This document shows positions 23,367-34,558 of a stretch of 64,000 nucleotides of DNA, piece by piece. The notes under the pieces were generated by a model that was not told the DNA's origin, searched no databases, and saw only the letters and a program-made list of their open reading frames with translations. The translations under genes and the position numbers were made by a program. This DNA comes from Meconema thalassinum. Taxonomy: Eukaryota; Arthropoda; Insecta; Orthoptera; Tettigoniidae. How positions within the stretch are numbered: position 1 is the stretch's first letter; each line of letters opens with the position of its first letter. The stretch lies in NCBI GenBank assembly GCA_946902985.2, contig OX336393.1:128430533-128494532 (forward strand), written 5' to 3'.

Positions 23367-25075
23367 ACATAAATTATATATAAAATTTTGAACTGACGGT
23401 GGTTTTGGGGTCTGAGGGATGTGAAACGCGAAGATATGTCGAAATTTTTCGGAAGTCGAAACATGGGACCCATTGCAATAGTTAGCTTTCTAATGAAATC
23501 TACCTAATAGGGCAAGTTACCCTTTCGTGAAACTTAGAGAGAAAAGTTAAGCCACTCACGTGTAAGTAGAAATAATTGAATTCCCCATAAAAAGGGAGAA
23601 ACAATATACTTTAAAATGTGTACTAGACACAAATTTTTACAGAGTTAAGTTATTACAAACGGAACAAAGTTGGGAGGGAATTTGCTATTAAATGACACCT
23701 CATAGCAACAAGCCTAAATTTAAGAATTAACCTAATTTGTTAGTAAAGGGTGGTTGTGGAAGAGGAAATAGGAACTTTTCGGGGAAAGTTCTTGGCCGAA
23801 TTTATTTTTCTCGGACGAGCGCGACGCGGATGAGAAGTTGAACAGGCACTGTTTTCACTGCAGTCTATTGACGTTGTTGAAAAGTTCACTATTGTAGCAC
23901 AGAAAGTTTATAGAAAGGAAAGTTATTGCTGTGGTATAAAATAACTAGTTGCATTTTGGTTTTAAAGAGTCTATTGCATTGAAAAATGTGTAGGTTATAG
24001 TTGAATGTAGCGGACAATTTCCCACGAAGGAAGACAAATTAGGTGTTGATTAGCTGTTCATAAAGAAAATTCCTTGGTTAGAAAAAGTATTTCCATATGT
24101 GAGTGGAAAATACTAGAAGGTTTAGCTTGTGGATGAATTGTTTGGCGTGGAAAATTCCAGAACAATCATAACTGTTGAATTGGGCAAATAAAGTCCAGCG
24201 GTGGAACGAGCTAAGTTTTCTATAGACAGTATTTAATTTAATAAGAATCCCACGGTGTGAGAGCTCAGTCTCAGTTAATATGCACAAGAAATGCTGCTTC
24301 GTTTTACAAGATTAGCTGTCTTAGATAGACAAAGCCTGACATCGAAAATCCCGCGAAGATTGCAATTGCACAACATTTAGCAACTTCTCACTACCTATAA
24401 AACGGTATTAAAAGCGTATAGCTAATTAAAAGCGATTAAAATATGTTGAAGAACATGGTACTTTGCTCATTTCTGTAGTAGGCGATCCAGGCGACCGATT
24501 CAAAAGTTTGTCTCTCGAGGAGAGGAGACGAGCCTTAGTTAACTCCAACTGGAGGTCTTGACGACTGAAGCACAAGTGAGACCAGCTCAACGAAGCGCGG
24601 AGGGACCAAGGAAGAAAAAAGTGTGGGGGTAGAAGACAAAGGAATATACGTAAGAATGACAAACATTACAAAAATTAAGTATCTTGATGAAATTGTCTTC
24701 AAAGAGTTGATAGTAAGCGTCAATAGCGAAGCCTGGTGGAAGGGATGTTGTAGAAGTCCTCTTGAGCAAGGAGATGTTAGCTGAAGATAGCGGTGACATC
24801 TTGTGGCGGGGTTAGGAAGGAAGTCCTCTTGAGCATAGAGATGTTCAGGAACTTCAGCAGTTAGCTGCTAGATGCCGCTAGGTAGGTCATGGAAGTTATA
24901 TCTGCAACATCCTTACAAAGAAAGTAAGCAAGGTGCTTAAATAAAAGAAAAAGTAAGAAATCACTGTTGGTGTTTGCGAAAAAGGAAGGAATGAATTAAA
25001 GCAAAGAGCAGCAAAAGCCACCTCTATCTTACGTGTATTCCAAAGAATACACCAAACATTATCTACCTCATTAAC
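19400..25075 (-). mobile_element. Very long LTR-like sequence of a BEL/Pao-type element, split by R1
   Basis: The parts at ~19,590-21,010 and 23,507-25,075 align in order with 50,164-52,606, the sequence directly downstream of a BEL/Pao coding region. Shared blocks include gggtaggtttttgctagg / gggtagtttattggctgagg, accaagggaagatg, gagcaggtcacttactgtgaaacctga, ggacgagcgcgacgcgg and atcactgttggtgtttg. Similarity ends at gtgtattccaa(a)gaa(t)acacca in both, suggesting a shared terminus. No coding region is attached here, so it is best read as a solo LTR, longer than 2.5 kb without the R1 insertion. Open frames inside show no domain. Confidence 0.55.
21051..23503 (+). mobile_element. R1 element, two-unit copy inserted in the LTR-like sequence
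   Basis: The ends GGTAGATTTCA (21,051) and TGAAATCTACC (23,493-23,503) are inverted repeats. The interior holds two ~983-bp units (markers at 21,551 and 22,534), each with a reverse SINE head and a TA microsatellite. The flanks align with continuous sequence in the 50-52 kb LTR copy, so this is an insertion. No target duplication is clear. It is the compact form of the array at 1-5,212. Confidence 0.7.
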
Positions 25076-25120
25076 ACAGTAGATACAATCTGGTGAATCC
25101 ACTTTCCCCATCTTCCTAAG

Positions 25121-25121
<1 letters not shown>

Positions 25122-25203
<82 letters not shown>

Positions 25204-25204
25204 T
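25122..25204. repeat. (AAT)n microsatellite
   Basis: About 27 AAT units, the longest tract in the window, lying between the LTR-like sequence and a LINE fragment. Confidence 0.95.
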
Positions 25205-25205
25205 A

Positions 25206-25605
25206 AACGGAAGTCTCAGGTGCTATATGATCACTCTGAAAAGATCACCGACACATTCAGGAAAAGGCAATTGAAGCTCTATGGCCACATTCTTCGCATG
25301 ACCGATGACAGACTGACCAAGAGGTCTCAACCTTGCTCTCTCAATGAAAGTCAAGACCAACTGGCTTAAGGAAATAGAGGAAGATCTTCAGGAAAGAGGA
25401 GATCATACAAGACAGATCCAAATTCAGAACAGTTGTCAACAACTATCATTTTGTGGAGAAAATCAGTACCAGTAGCCTACCAGGAAACCATGGACTGAAG
25501 AACGGAAGAAACTCTTCAGTGCTCTGATGAAGAGATTTTGGGAGAAGAAAAGATCAACATCATTTGCTTAAGTGAGTTCTCTCGCGCTGCATAGATGGGC
25601 ATAAC
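25206..25605 (+). pseudogene. LINE C-terminal fragment, decayed
   Basis: Frames read KITDTFRKRQLKLYGHILRM then TDDRLTKRSQ and, after frameshifts, PWTEERKKLFSAL. The order YGH..RM..DRLTKR...PWTEeRK is the same C-terminal tail as at 25,643-26,010. Several stops and frameshifts; followed by another AAT tract (25,614-25,643). Confidence 0.6.
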
Positions 25606-25613
25606 GATGTGAA

Positions 25614-25642
<29 letters not shown>

Positions 25643-25644
<2 letters not shown>

Positions 25645-26050
25645 GTTAGCCTACTCTGAAAGAATTACAGACGTGGCCAGGAAGAGACGTCTAACATTTT
25701 ATGGACACGTCTGCAGGATGCATACAACCAGGCTGACCAACCCGCTACTCACATACTGGCAAAGAAGGAAGACCAAGTCACCATGGCTGATAGAAGTGCA
25801 CAAAGATCTGCTGGAACTGGGAGTTACGGAAAAGGACATAAAAGATCGAACGTCTCTCAGGAGTAAATTAAAGCAAATAAAGTTCCAGGAAAAACCCCCA
25901 AGGAAGAAGACAGGTGCCCTCTGGATAAAGGAGAGAAAAGAACAACACAGCCACAGGATGCGTGACTACTGGGCAAACATCAAGGCCCACTCCATGCAAA
26001 ATAGTTGAATATCGTGGTCCGTAGTTGGCCTATATGGAACAACAAGAAGA
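25643..26050 (+). pseudogene. LINE C-terminal fragment, one open frame
   Basis: A single frame runs from about 25,650 to a stop at 26,008 (SERITDVARKRRLTFYGHVC ... LVTE-like DIKDRTSLRSKLKQ ... WIKERKEQHSHRMRDYWANI). It is the better-preserved relative of the fragments at 6,165 and 25,206. The open frame begins in a repeat, so there is no true start codon, and RT motifs are missing. Confidence 0.6.
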
Positions 26051-26818
26051 AGAATAATGAATAATTTGAATGAGTTTTTGAATGGTATGGACTCCGTCTT
26101 ACAGAAAGAATTCATGATGAAAATTAATAAATGTAAAACAAAAATACTGGAATGCAGCCGAAATAAATCAGAAACCTCTATGGACATCAAATTGGCAGGT
26201 GAAACGTTACGGGAAGTAGCAGACTTCTGTTACTTAGAAAGCAAAATAACCAGTGAAGCAAAAAGGATATAAAAAGTAGGTTGGCTCAGGCAAGGAAAGC
26301 ATTTCTAAAAAAAGAAATCTGTTGACATCGAATATAGATTTAGGTATTAGGAAGTCATTTTTTGACAGCCTTTGTCTGGAGCGTTGCGCTCTATGGAAGT
26401 GAAATTTGGACTATTTGTGCAGCAGAAAAGAGGAGAATTGAAGCATTTGAAATGTGGTGTTACAGGAGAATGATGAAGATCAGATGGGTAGATAGGGTTA
26501 CTAACGAAGAGGTATTAAGACGAGTGGGAGAGGAGATATGTTTCTGACGACTGCTAATGAAGAGAAGAGATAGGTTAGTAGGACACATACTAAGACTCCC
26601 AGGAATAGCAAGCTTAGTTATGGAAGGAAGGGTTGAGGACAAGAACTGTAGGGGTAGATCAAGGTTAGAATATGTTAACAGATTGCCTCGGATGTAGGGT
26701 GTGGTAGCTATGTAGAGATGAAACGATTAGCTCAGGACAGGGAGGCATGGAGACCTGCATCAAACCAGTCAAAAGACTGAAGACTCAAACAACAATAATA
26801 ATAATAATAATAATATCT
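26051..26818 (+). pseudogene. RTE-like LINE 3' part with (AAT)n tail
   Basis: Frames read MKINKCKTKILECSRN, LAGETLREVADFCYLESKIT, then FVWSVALYGSEIWTICAAEK, AFEMWCYRRMMKIRWVDRVT and RRDRLVGHILRLPG. The order of motifs is that of the better-preserved copy at 31,574-32,421 (minus). Frameshifts near 26,272 and 26,350 and stops at 26,545 and beyond break it. It ends in an AAT tail, the usual LINE 3' terminus. It lacks all RT catalytic motifs. Confidence 0.75.
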
Positions 26819-26819
26819 A

Positions 26820-27367
26820 TCGGAGTTCTCGCATGTGCATAAACCACCCGCCAACCTTTTTGGTGTTCGGGCTCAACGCGACACAGATCTCGCAAGGGCT
26901 ATCGTCTTGTTTATTAGTTTAAACACACTTTAAAAACAAATCGTTGATATTTATGAAATCAGAGTACAATACGTCACTGTAGCGGATATGAAATCGGTTC
27001 CTTTTCAATGCTCATTATTGTGACGATAATTCTTGTCTATTTGGACATTCAGTGAAGTCATATCCGCCATACGTAACTCTACAATGGACACACACGCAAC
27101 TACTGTAGGTTCCGGTTAGTGGTAGGCTTTGGTTTTGCAGAGTTTTAAGTGAAACCCGTACTATGGCACACGAATCACGCAGTAAACCCTAGACACATTC
27201 TCATAGTTGTCCAAAGAAAGTACCAGGCAATTCTATCAGGATATATTTAAACACCGGAGTCGAATAAGAATTCAATACACAGAGGAAACTAATTTCATAA
27301 ATCTAATGCTATAAATACGGAGGGGTGACAATATATTCATAAACAAGATGATCACTAAAGAACATAT
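26820..27367. other. Intergenic, no gene seen
   Basis: No gene or repeat recognised. Confidence 0.5.
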
Positions 27368-27987
27368 AGCCTACTTTCTCCTAAATGATTGGGTATTGTT
27401 ATAACTCGTTGTCCTTATGAAGGAGTATAATTGAATGTTGGTTGCAGTAGCTTGTTGAAATACAACGTGCTATACAGATATTAAACATGAATATGAGGTG
27501 CCCTTTGCTACTGCTACCTCTGTACCAAATTTCATTCAATTCGGTTTCACCGTGTTTGAATTGATATGGGGAATCGATTTGCACACATACATGGCCACCA
27601 TCTGCAAACTATTGGGCTGATGATCTTGTAGTTTGATCAAAATATGCTTCCTAAATAAAGGTATGTTGTTGCAAAATTTGGTAGAGATCAGATTATTAGG
27701 TTGGTCGTAATTTGATTTAAGCTTTTATCATTTGGGTGGTCGCCACTACATTTCCGTCAGGATGGCGGCAATATAAAACATGACACTGGGGTGCCCTTTG
27801 CTAGTTCTACCTCTGTACCAAATTTCATTCAATTTGGTTTCACCGTGTTCGGATTGATAGGGGGGGGGGTGACAGACATTCAGAGTACAGACACACACAC
27901 ACAGACTCACACACAGACACACACATTTTGGCCCTGTGTAGATCTCATAAGTTTATTTTCATTTTTTGCAAAAACCGAAAGTAGGCT
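27368..27987 (+). mobile_element. AGCCTA-terminated satellite element, short copy (type A)
   Basis: A 620-bp segment bounded by AGCCTACTTTC and its exact inverse GAAAGTAGGCT. Inside are about two units of the satellite expanded at 45.5-47.7 kb (caaatttcattcaattcgg, cgatataaaacatgacactg), then a CA microsatellite and the conserved gatctcataag block before the right end. It appears to be the contracted version of 45,141-47,858. Non-coding. Confidence 0.7.
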
Positions 27988-28207
27988 ATAAATATGCGTC
28001 AGTTAGCCTATGTTGTAATTTTAGCCTATGATTCCTTCCCAGAAAGATTCATTTTAATTTGAAAGTTGATTTGATCTGTAAATCTTGTGAACTACTTTAC
28101 CCTTAGCACTCGAATTTGTTCAGCTGATCACGCTCCCAATTCTTTTTTCCCCCTGATATGTTCTTAACATACCTTTTGTGTCCCATCCAATATCTCTTTC
28201 AATGTTT

Positions 28208-28405
28208 TTATCGTTGAAAGAGACTAACCAGTGGTAGGAAACCTGATGTAAAAGTATGCGGGAACTTCATAAAATCAGCATGAGTAAGCTTGCAGGTTAC
28301 CCAGTCAGAGCTGTTATTATCTGATAAGCCAGAGCCATTTTCAAATTCAGATTCACTGAATATTTCTGAAGCACCTGATATGCACTCAAGCTCTGAAAGA
28401 CTCAA
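28208..28405 (-). other. Short minus-strand frame, possible piggyBac-type N-terminus
   Basis: The minus frame reads YLSLSELECISGASEIFSES ... SDNNSSDWVTCKLTHADFMK. Acidic Ser/Asp/Glu-rich leaders ending in a Trp are common at the N-terminus of piggyBac-like transposases, but no catalytic domain is present. A mariner is inserted at its upstream edge. Weak assignment. Confidence 0.2.
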
Positions 28406-28410
28406 ATATA

Positions 28411-29179
28411 AGGTGCGTTCAAAAAGTAACGAGCCGGAGGCTGGAATGCACAAACCGGTGACGACATCGGCTAATCATGGCTTGTGTAACGAGGTGTGGT
28501 ACCGACCAGAGCGTGGAAGGTCACAGCCCGTCGCTAGAGGGCACGCGTGCACGTCACGTGACGATACAAAGCGAGCAGCAGCATCCATCAATCGTCCCAC
28601 GCTGCCAGTCGCATTGCAAACAGTAACAAGGAGGCGTCAACCGAAGAGCAAAGAGGTGTTGTTCGGGACAGCGGAAGGAGTAGGGGGAACGGACATCCAT
28701 CGCCGAATGTCACAAGCGTACGGCGAACACTGCATGTCCCTTGCAAGGGTCAAGGCGTGGCACAAGCGCTTACGCATTACCCATGACCGCCAAGTGTCAG
28801 AGAACACCATAGCCGCCGTGGTCGCTCCACTACAATGCACGACCTCATACGGCCAACAAAGTCGTGGCACTCCTGAAGAAATTCAAATGGGAAGTTCTCG
28901 GCCACCCTCCATACAGTCCTGACCTTTCCCCCTTTGATTACGCCATGTTTGGTCCCCTGAAAAGTGCTCTGCGGGACCAACGTTTCACGTCGGACGCCGA
29001 TGTCCAGTTGTACGTGCGGAACTGGGTCACATCGCAGCCCAGGGAATTTTATGAGACAGCCATTCACCGCCTCATGTCACATTGGGACAAGTGCCTCAAC
29101 AGCCAGGGCCAATACTTCTAACATACAGGTACTGGTTTCTGTAATTATGCCTCCGGCTCGTTACTTTTTGAACGCTCCT
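28411..29179 (+). mobile_element. mariner element, internally deleted, with TIRs and TA duplication
   Basis: Both ends carry ~31-bp inverted repeats starting AGGTGCGTTCAAAAAGTAAC (left) and AGGAGCGTTCAAAAAGTAAC (reverse complement of right), flanked by TA (28,409-28,410 and 29,180-29,181). At 769 bp it is well under the usual ~1.3 kb. The N-terminal helix-turn-helix region (GVGGTDIHRRMSQAYGEHC) is joined abruptly to the C-terminal end (KFKWEVLGHPPYSPDLSP), so the first catalytic Asp region and most of the middle are missing. Non-autonomous. Confidence 0.9.
28870..29121 (+). pseudogene. mariner transposase, C-terminal end of deleted copy
   Basis: About 83 residues from KKFKWEVLGHPPYSPDLSPF to a stop after NSQGQYF. 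It includes the third catalytic Asp (SPFDYAMF) but not the first two. The upstream part of the same element lies in a different frame, consistent with an internal deletion. Close relative of the C-terminus at 49,035-49,442 (minus). Confidence 0.85.
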
Positions 29180-29181
29180 TA

Positions 29182-29554
29182 TAGTTTCTACAGTTCACGA
29201 GCCAAAACAGTCCAAAGAATTTCGTTCAGAAGGTCATGAAGTCTCTAAATTCTATGTAGATATTTTTCGAAATATTTCCGACATAAGAGCTTAAAATGTT
29301 AAAATGATTCTTAGTTGTTTATGTTTGTGGAAATCGCCTGGAATGGGAGAATTTCAAACAATACACACACGGGCCACATGCTGAAGACATAGGCCTAATA
29401 TGTGTTAAATCTCCAACTGTGCAATCTTTCCCCCGAATGTCTTTACTTGTATGGTCTTAGCAGTTGACTTAGGAATAAATTGGGACGCTGATCGCCCATC
29501 TAACTGTAACTATGGTGACTGAATATCTCCTAAAAGAATTGTATTAATTTATTA
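29182..29554. other. Intergenic, no gene seen
   Basis: No gene or repeat recognised between the mariner and the SINE head. Confidence 0.5.
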
Positions 29555-31290
29555 GCGGCTTCGGTGGCGTAGTTGGTATCATGCTGAACTGCTGTGCCCA
29601 AGATAGTGGGTTCAAACCACGCCGAAGTCGTCGGATTTTTAGCCTATTTTCATTTTATGAAAAAAAAAAAGGCTTATGAGATCAACTTTTGTCCGTGTGT
29701 GTGTGCGTGTGTGTGGGTGTCCCCCTAATAACTTATAAACGGCTGGAGCGATTTTAATGAAACTCAGTAATATCATAGCACCATTCTGGCCGACCACGAC
29801 CGTGCCCTTCAAATTTTATTGTGTCTCACCAATCCAACATGGCGGCAGTGCAAAATATTTCACCAACATTCAGTACCTCCGAAACTATTACCGATATCAC
29901 GCTGGAATTGTGTACGGTGATAAAGGACACTACTAGTAGTTCACTTATGAGACTTTCAAAAACCTGGTAACTACAAAACCAACATGGCGGTCAAGTGAAT
30001 TTGAGACTTTTAAGTAGACTTTTCTCGCGATTTAATCAACCAAACGTAATGAAACTTGGTGCAGAAAATGTTTATACACATTTTAATGCACTGGCCTCTA
30101 AGTGAGTTCAATTGTTTACATAACCTCAAAATGGCGGCTGTGCGAAATGTTTCACTTTCATTCTATATCTCCAAAACTTTTACTGATATCACCCTGAAAT
30201 TTTGTAGGGTGATAAAGGGCACTGGTACAAGTTAACCTATGTAATTTTCATAAACCTGTAAAGTAAAAAACGAACATGGCGGCCAAGAGAAGTTGAAACA
30301 TTTTAATAGACTCGAGATTTAACTTTCTGAGCGCAGTGAAATGTGGTACAGTAAATGATTATAGACTACATATTGAAATGCACTGGCATCTAATTTAGTT
30401 CAATTGTTTATATAACCTCAAGATGGCGGCTGTGCGAAATGTTAAAATTAAGTTTTTATTTCTTGTGTCGTAATCATGCGATCGAAGTGAAAGTTTGAAT
30501 AATGAAGCTACGCAATAATTTTCCTTTAATGATACATAACTCTATAGCATATAGGCTACATCAATCCAAAATGGCGAGCATCCGAAATATTTAGACAGTT
30601 CTCAATATCTACGAATCTTTTACAGCAATCGAAATGAATGTTTTTATGTTCATAGAAGCTATGAACATAAGTTCATCTATAGGACTTTCAGTATCCCGGT
30701 GAACACAAATCCAACATGGCGGCGACGCGAATTAATAAATATTTAAATGGACGTTTCTCGCGATTTAACCATCCGAGTGCAATGAAACTTTGCACGTTAT
30801 ATGCGTATACAAATGTCAAACCACTGGCATTTAATTTATTTCAATTGTTTTCATAAACACAAGATGGCAGCTGTGCGAAATTTTAAAATCTCGTGTTTAC
30901 TTCTTGTGTTCTAAAAATGCGATTGAAGTTTGTATACCACACGTACACAATAATCTTCATGTAATAGTACATAAATCAAAATCGAACCTGGCGACCATCT
31001 GAAATATTTACACGGTTCTCAATATCTACGAATCAATCACAACCTTCGAACTGAAATTTTGTGTGTAGATAGAGGCAATTAACATGAGTAGGATATATAA
31101 AAATAGGCTGTATAATACTTCAGTATGCCTTCCTTCGGAGGGGAAAAAAGCCAGCGGTCCCATGTAATAGATTTATGACATGTAAAATATATTTCCACTA
31201 ACTAAATGTGTGTGCAGCTAACTTTCTAGGTTAGATTTCGTGGAAAATCTCTATCATAGTTGCAACGTTCACCACTAGGTGTCAGTGACT
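29555..31290 (+). mobile_element. SINE (family S5, same as in R1) split by a satellite element
   Basis: The head at 29,555-29,640 (gcggcttcggtggcgtagtt, B-box GGGTTCAAACCACG) continues after the insertion as cagtatgccttccttcggag at 31,120 and the downstream body to about 31,290. The unsplit version of the same SINE reads across this point at 41,831-41,880. Insertion of 29,641-31,109 thus post-dates the SINE. Confidence 0.7.
29641..31109 (-). mobile_element. AGCCTA-terminated satellite element (type B), inserted in a SINE
   Basis: A 1,469-bp segment bounded by AGCCTATTTT and its inverse. It begins with the aggcttatgagatca block and a GT microsatellite, inverse to the 27-kb, 43-kb and 45-kb copies, so it lies in reverse orientation. 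The remainder is a tandem array in which ATGGCGG-type motifs recur at about 29,838, 29,981, 30,130, 30,274, 30,421, 30,565, 30,714 and 30,864, spacing 143-150 bp. No coding capacity. Confidence 0.7.
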
Positions 31291-31403
31291 ATTTGAAATT
31301 GAACGGAACGTGTAGCTAACACCACGGGTGTCCGCTTGAAGCAGCTACAGACTCTGGCAAGCCGAACATGTCCTCGGACACTCCCGGCACTAAAATCCAG
31401 ATG

Positions 31404-31455
31404 CTAAATAAATAAATAAATAAATACATTAATTAATTAATTAATTAATTAATTA
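31404..31455. repeat. AAAT/AATT microsatellite, tail of the minus-strand LINE
   Basis: Tracts of aaataaataaat and ttaattaattaatt lie just beyond the 3' end of the minus-strand LINE and probably represent its tail. Confidence 0.7.
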
Positions 31456-31573
31456 AAACATTTCGTATGGCAAAATGAAGATACATTGTGGCAAAGAATT
31501 AGAATCAAACACATAACAAAAGGTTAAAATATATACAATATTCACAAAGTAGATTGTTCATTCATTCATGTTC

Positions 31574-32421
31574 TCAATCCGTAGATTGGTCGGCAGCAAT
31601 CCTTCTCTTCCATTCTTCCCTGTCGCCAGTCAGTCTCTTCATGTCTCTGTAGGAATGGACATTATGATCTGTTATGATCTGCTTGATGTATTGCAGTCTC
31701 GGTCGCCCTCTTCCCCTTTTGCCCCGAATTATGCCGTCTAACACAGTTACCATAAAGTCATTGTGGCGGTAGAGATGTCCTATCAGTTGGTCTCGTCGTT
31801 TCCGTATTGTTTTGAGAAATGCTCTCTTTTGATTAATATTTTTGAGCACATCGCCATTCGTCACTCTTGCGGTCCATGGAATTTTTCCCATCCGCCGCCA
31901 ACACCACATTTCAAAAGCTGCAAGTTTTCTTTTGTCAGCACATCCCATTGTCCAAGCTTCTGAGCCATACAAGGCTACACTCCACACATAATATTTTATA
32001 AATTTACTCCTGGTCTCAATAGATATATTCTTTGAAGTCAGAAGGGATTTTTTGCTGATAAACGCAATTTTGGCTTGGGCAATTCCAGCTTGAATATAAG
32101 TTGAACTTTTTCCAGTGGAAGTAATTTTACTCCCTAGATAGGTGAAAGTGTTAACTTGCTTAAGTGAAGCACCAGCTATGTGAATAGCTGCATTAAGTTG
32201 TTCTCTAGCGCATACCATTATTTCCGTCTTTTTAATATTGATTTTCATATTATATTTTTCATGTAGAATCCTGTTCATTTCCGTGAGTGCATGTTGCAGT
32301 TTCTCTTCACTGGTTTCCAGGACTGCTATGTCGTCTGCAAACCTTATTGTCTTGACTCCTACTCCGTCGGTCTTAACTCCTCTCATAACTGTCTTACATT
32401 CCTCAATGCCTTTCTCAATAT
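31574..32421 (-). pseudogene. LINE reverse transcriptase, C-terminal half
   Basis: Continues the RT after the Gypsy insertion: NIEKGIEECKTVMRG, motif C RFADDIAVLET (catalytic FADD intact), thumb region KYNMKINIKKTEIMVCAR, YLGSKITSTGKS, and the C-terminal VWSVALYGSEAWTM ... FEMWCWRRMGKIPW ... GRGRPRLQYIKQI, ending in a stop at 31,574. About 282 codons without a stop. It is in phase with the 39,037-39,896 half when the insertion and one target duplication are removed, showing that the ORF was open when Gypsy inserted. Confidence 0.88.
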
Positions 32422-33068
32422 TGTTACGTGCCACCCCCTAGTGGCACCTTTGTTAACTGGATTACGGTGGGTATAAAGCACAACACCAATTACTGCTTAA
32501 AGAAATAATTAATTTTATTGCAGCCAGAAAAATACACTACTCAACATCAATTATTACCTTACTCCAGTTTCCTCACGTCGAGAATACTTTCCCTTTCACT
32601 TGTCAACAGACCACAGTTAATCCTCTTCGCTAATGAGTCCGGTCCCGTACGCCAGCTGGAAATAGCTGCACTAGGTCTGTCACTGTACTATACACTGTTT
32701 CACAAGCACCACAATCACTTCCTCGGTGTCAAGAGAATCAGCTTCACTAGGGATTTCGCAAGTCACCACACTTCTGTCGCCCAGGATAAACACTCGCACT
32801 AGCTCATAAAACACAACAACAACAACTGCTTGACAGGTCGCACTTATATAGCAGGCCGGTGACTCAATAAATGCTTCTAGATCCATCCAGGGTTCATGGT
32901 TTCTCGAGGTTTCCATCGCTGGTCCAGTCACGAATATTCTGGACTATCCCTTTGTCCTAGTAGCCCTGTTGCATAAGGCGCACGCAATACAGGAGGCAGG
33001 GCACAGCCCAGCCCTGGGGCAGTTGTGACTCATGCGGCGAGTGATGACACAAACTCACAGCCGTAACA
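32422..33068 (-). repeat. Gypsy 3' LTR
   Basis: Second LTR, 647 bp like its partner. Most differences from it are C/T or G/A transitions (for example gcgcacgc versus gcacatgc near 32,977). Preceded in element sense by the polypurine tract and followed by the target duplication atat. Confidence 0.93.
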
Positions 33069-33080
33069 CCACCCCCTTCC
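33069..33080 (-). other. Gypsy polypurine tract
   Basis: GGAAGGGGGTGG on the minus strand, immediately before the 3' LTR, the normal site for priming plus-strand DNA. Confidence 0.85.
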
Positions 33081-33105
33081 TAAAAAGGCTGATCGTCCCG
33101 ATCAA

Positions 33106-34558
33106 TCATCGGTCCGTCTGTGTCCCTCCGTAGGCTGCCAGGCGATCTCGATGCACGATCTTCATCTTCGCCCTCGGGCTCCACTGGATCCTGTAGACGA
33201 CATCGTTGATCCGTTTCACGACTCGGTACGGGCCTTCCCAGGACTTCTGCAGTTTGGGTGACAGGCCTTTCTTCCGTAATGGGTTGAAGAGCCAGACCAG
33301 GTCGTCCTCGTGGAATCCTCCGGCATCCGTCTGCTGGTCGTATCGGGTCTTCATTCGGTCGGTCTCGATCCGCAGTTTCCTCCTCGCGAACGCGTGCACG
33401 TCCTCCATTTGGTCGACCAGTTCTTGACAATACTGACTTACCGGGATCGGATCATTCCCAGGTCGGCCGAAGGCAAGATCGACAGGTAGACGGAGCTCCC
33501 TCCCAAACATGGCCCGGGCTGGTGTGCACCCGGTGGCTTCATGCACGGCGGCGCGGTAGGCCATGAGAAATAGTGGAAGATGCTTGTCCCAATCCCTCTG
33601 GTGCTCGCTGACAACTATTCGGAGATGGTTCTCGATGGTGCGATTGAATCGCTCTACCATCCCGTCGGACTGAGGGTGTAGCGGCGTTGTCCTTGTCTTC
33701 CGGATTCCCAGCAGCTGGCATAGGTTCTGGAACACCTGCGACTCGAAGTTCCTCCCTTGGTTGGAGTGCAATTCCAGGGGTACTCCGTACCGGCTGACGA
33801 ATTCCTTCACCAGGGTCTCTGCGATCGTCGCGGCTTCTTGGTTAGGGAGCGCATACGCCTCCGGCCATTTGGTAAAGTAGTCGCTGACGACTAATATGTA
33901 GCGGTTCCCTGCCTCGCTTAATGGGAATGGCCCAGCAACATCGATGGCCACTCTCTCCATGGGGCCGCCCACGTTGTAGGTCTTCAGTGGACCCCGTCGT
34001 CTTCGTCCTGGGCCCTTGCTGGCTGCGCAATCGTGGCACCTCGCGCAGTGGTTCTCCACGTCTGTTCGGCATCCGATCCTGTAGAACCGCTCTCAGCTTC
34101 TCCAGGGTCTTCTTTATCCCTAGGTGTCCACCAGATGATCCTCCATGAACTTCCTTCAGGACTTCCTCCGTCATAGCCTTTGGAACGACGACTTGTTCCC
34201 GATATGTCTTCCCGTCGGTGCTCTCCCAGGCGCGGCAGATGAGGCCATCCCTTACAATCAGCGAGTCCCACTGCGCCCAGTAGGACTTAAACTTTGGGCT
34301 GCAGTCACTCACAATGTTCCACCCGGGTCTGAGGAAACAGGCCCCCTTCCATTCGGCTATCAGTCCCAGGTCATCATCTTCTGCTTTTGCCCGCGTGAAA
34401 GATTCGCGGCTCCAGCTCCCTTGAAGTTCCACGGTAGTCCTTCGGCACTGTATCCCGGTATTCTCCTCCCTTCGGGCACAGAAGGTCTTCGGGGCACGGT
34501 CTTCGTGACAGGGCGTCGGCGTTAGAATGCAGCTGGCCTTTCCTGTGCTGAATCTCAA
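33106..34558 (-). pseudogene. Gypsy integrase, frameshifted and catalytically altered
   Basis: The first part (34,558 to about 34,090) is one frame off from RT and includes EVHGGSSGGHLGIKKTLEKL, the two histidines of the HHCC zinc finger. A second shift near 34,085-34,097 moves to the frame with CARCHDC, completing the finger. The core has AIDVAGPF (first Asp), HSNQGRNFES and QSDGMVERFNRT (Glu). Relatives have Asp where HSN shows Asn (codon 33,760-33,762, AAC), so the DDE triad is broken. The C-terminal part (DDLVWLFNPLRKKGLSPKLQ ... WEGPYRV) is the usual GPY/F-like module. Integrase would insert the cDNA. Confidence 0.88.
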
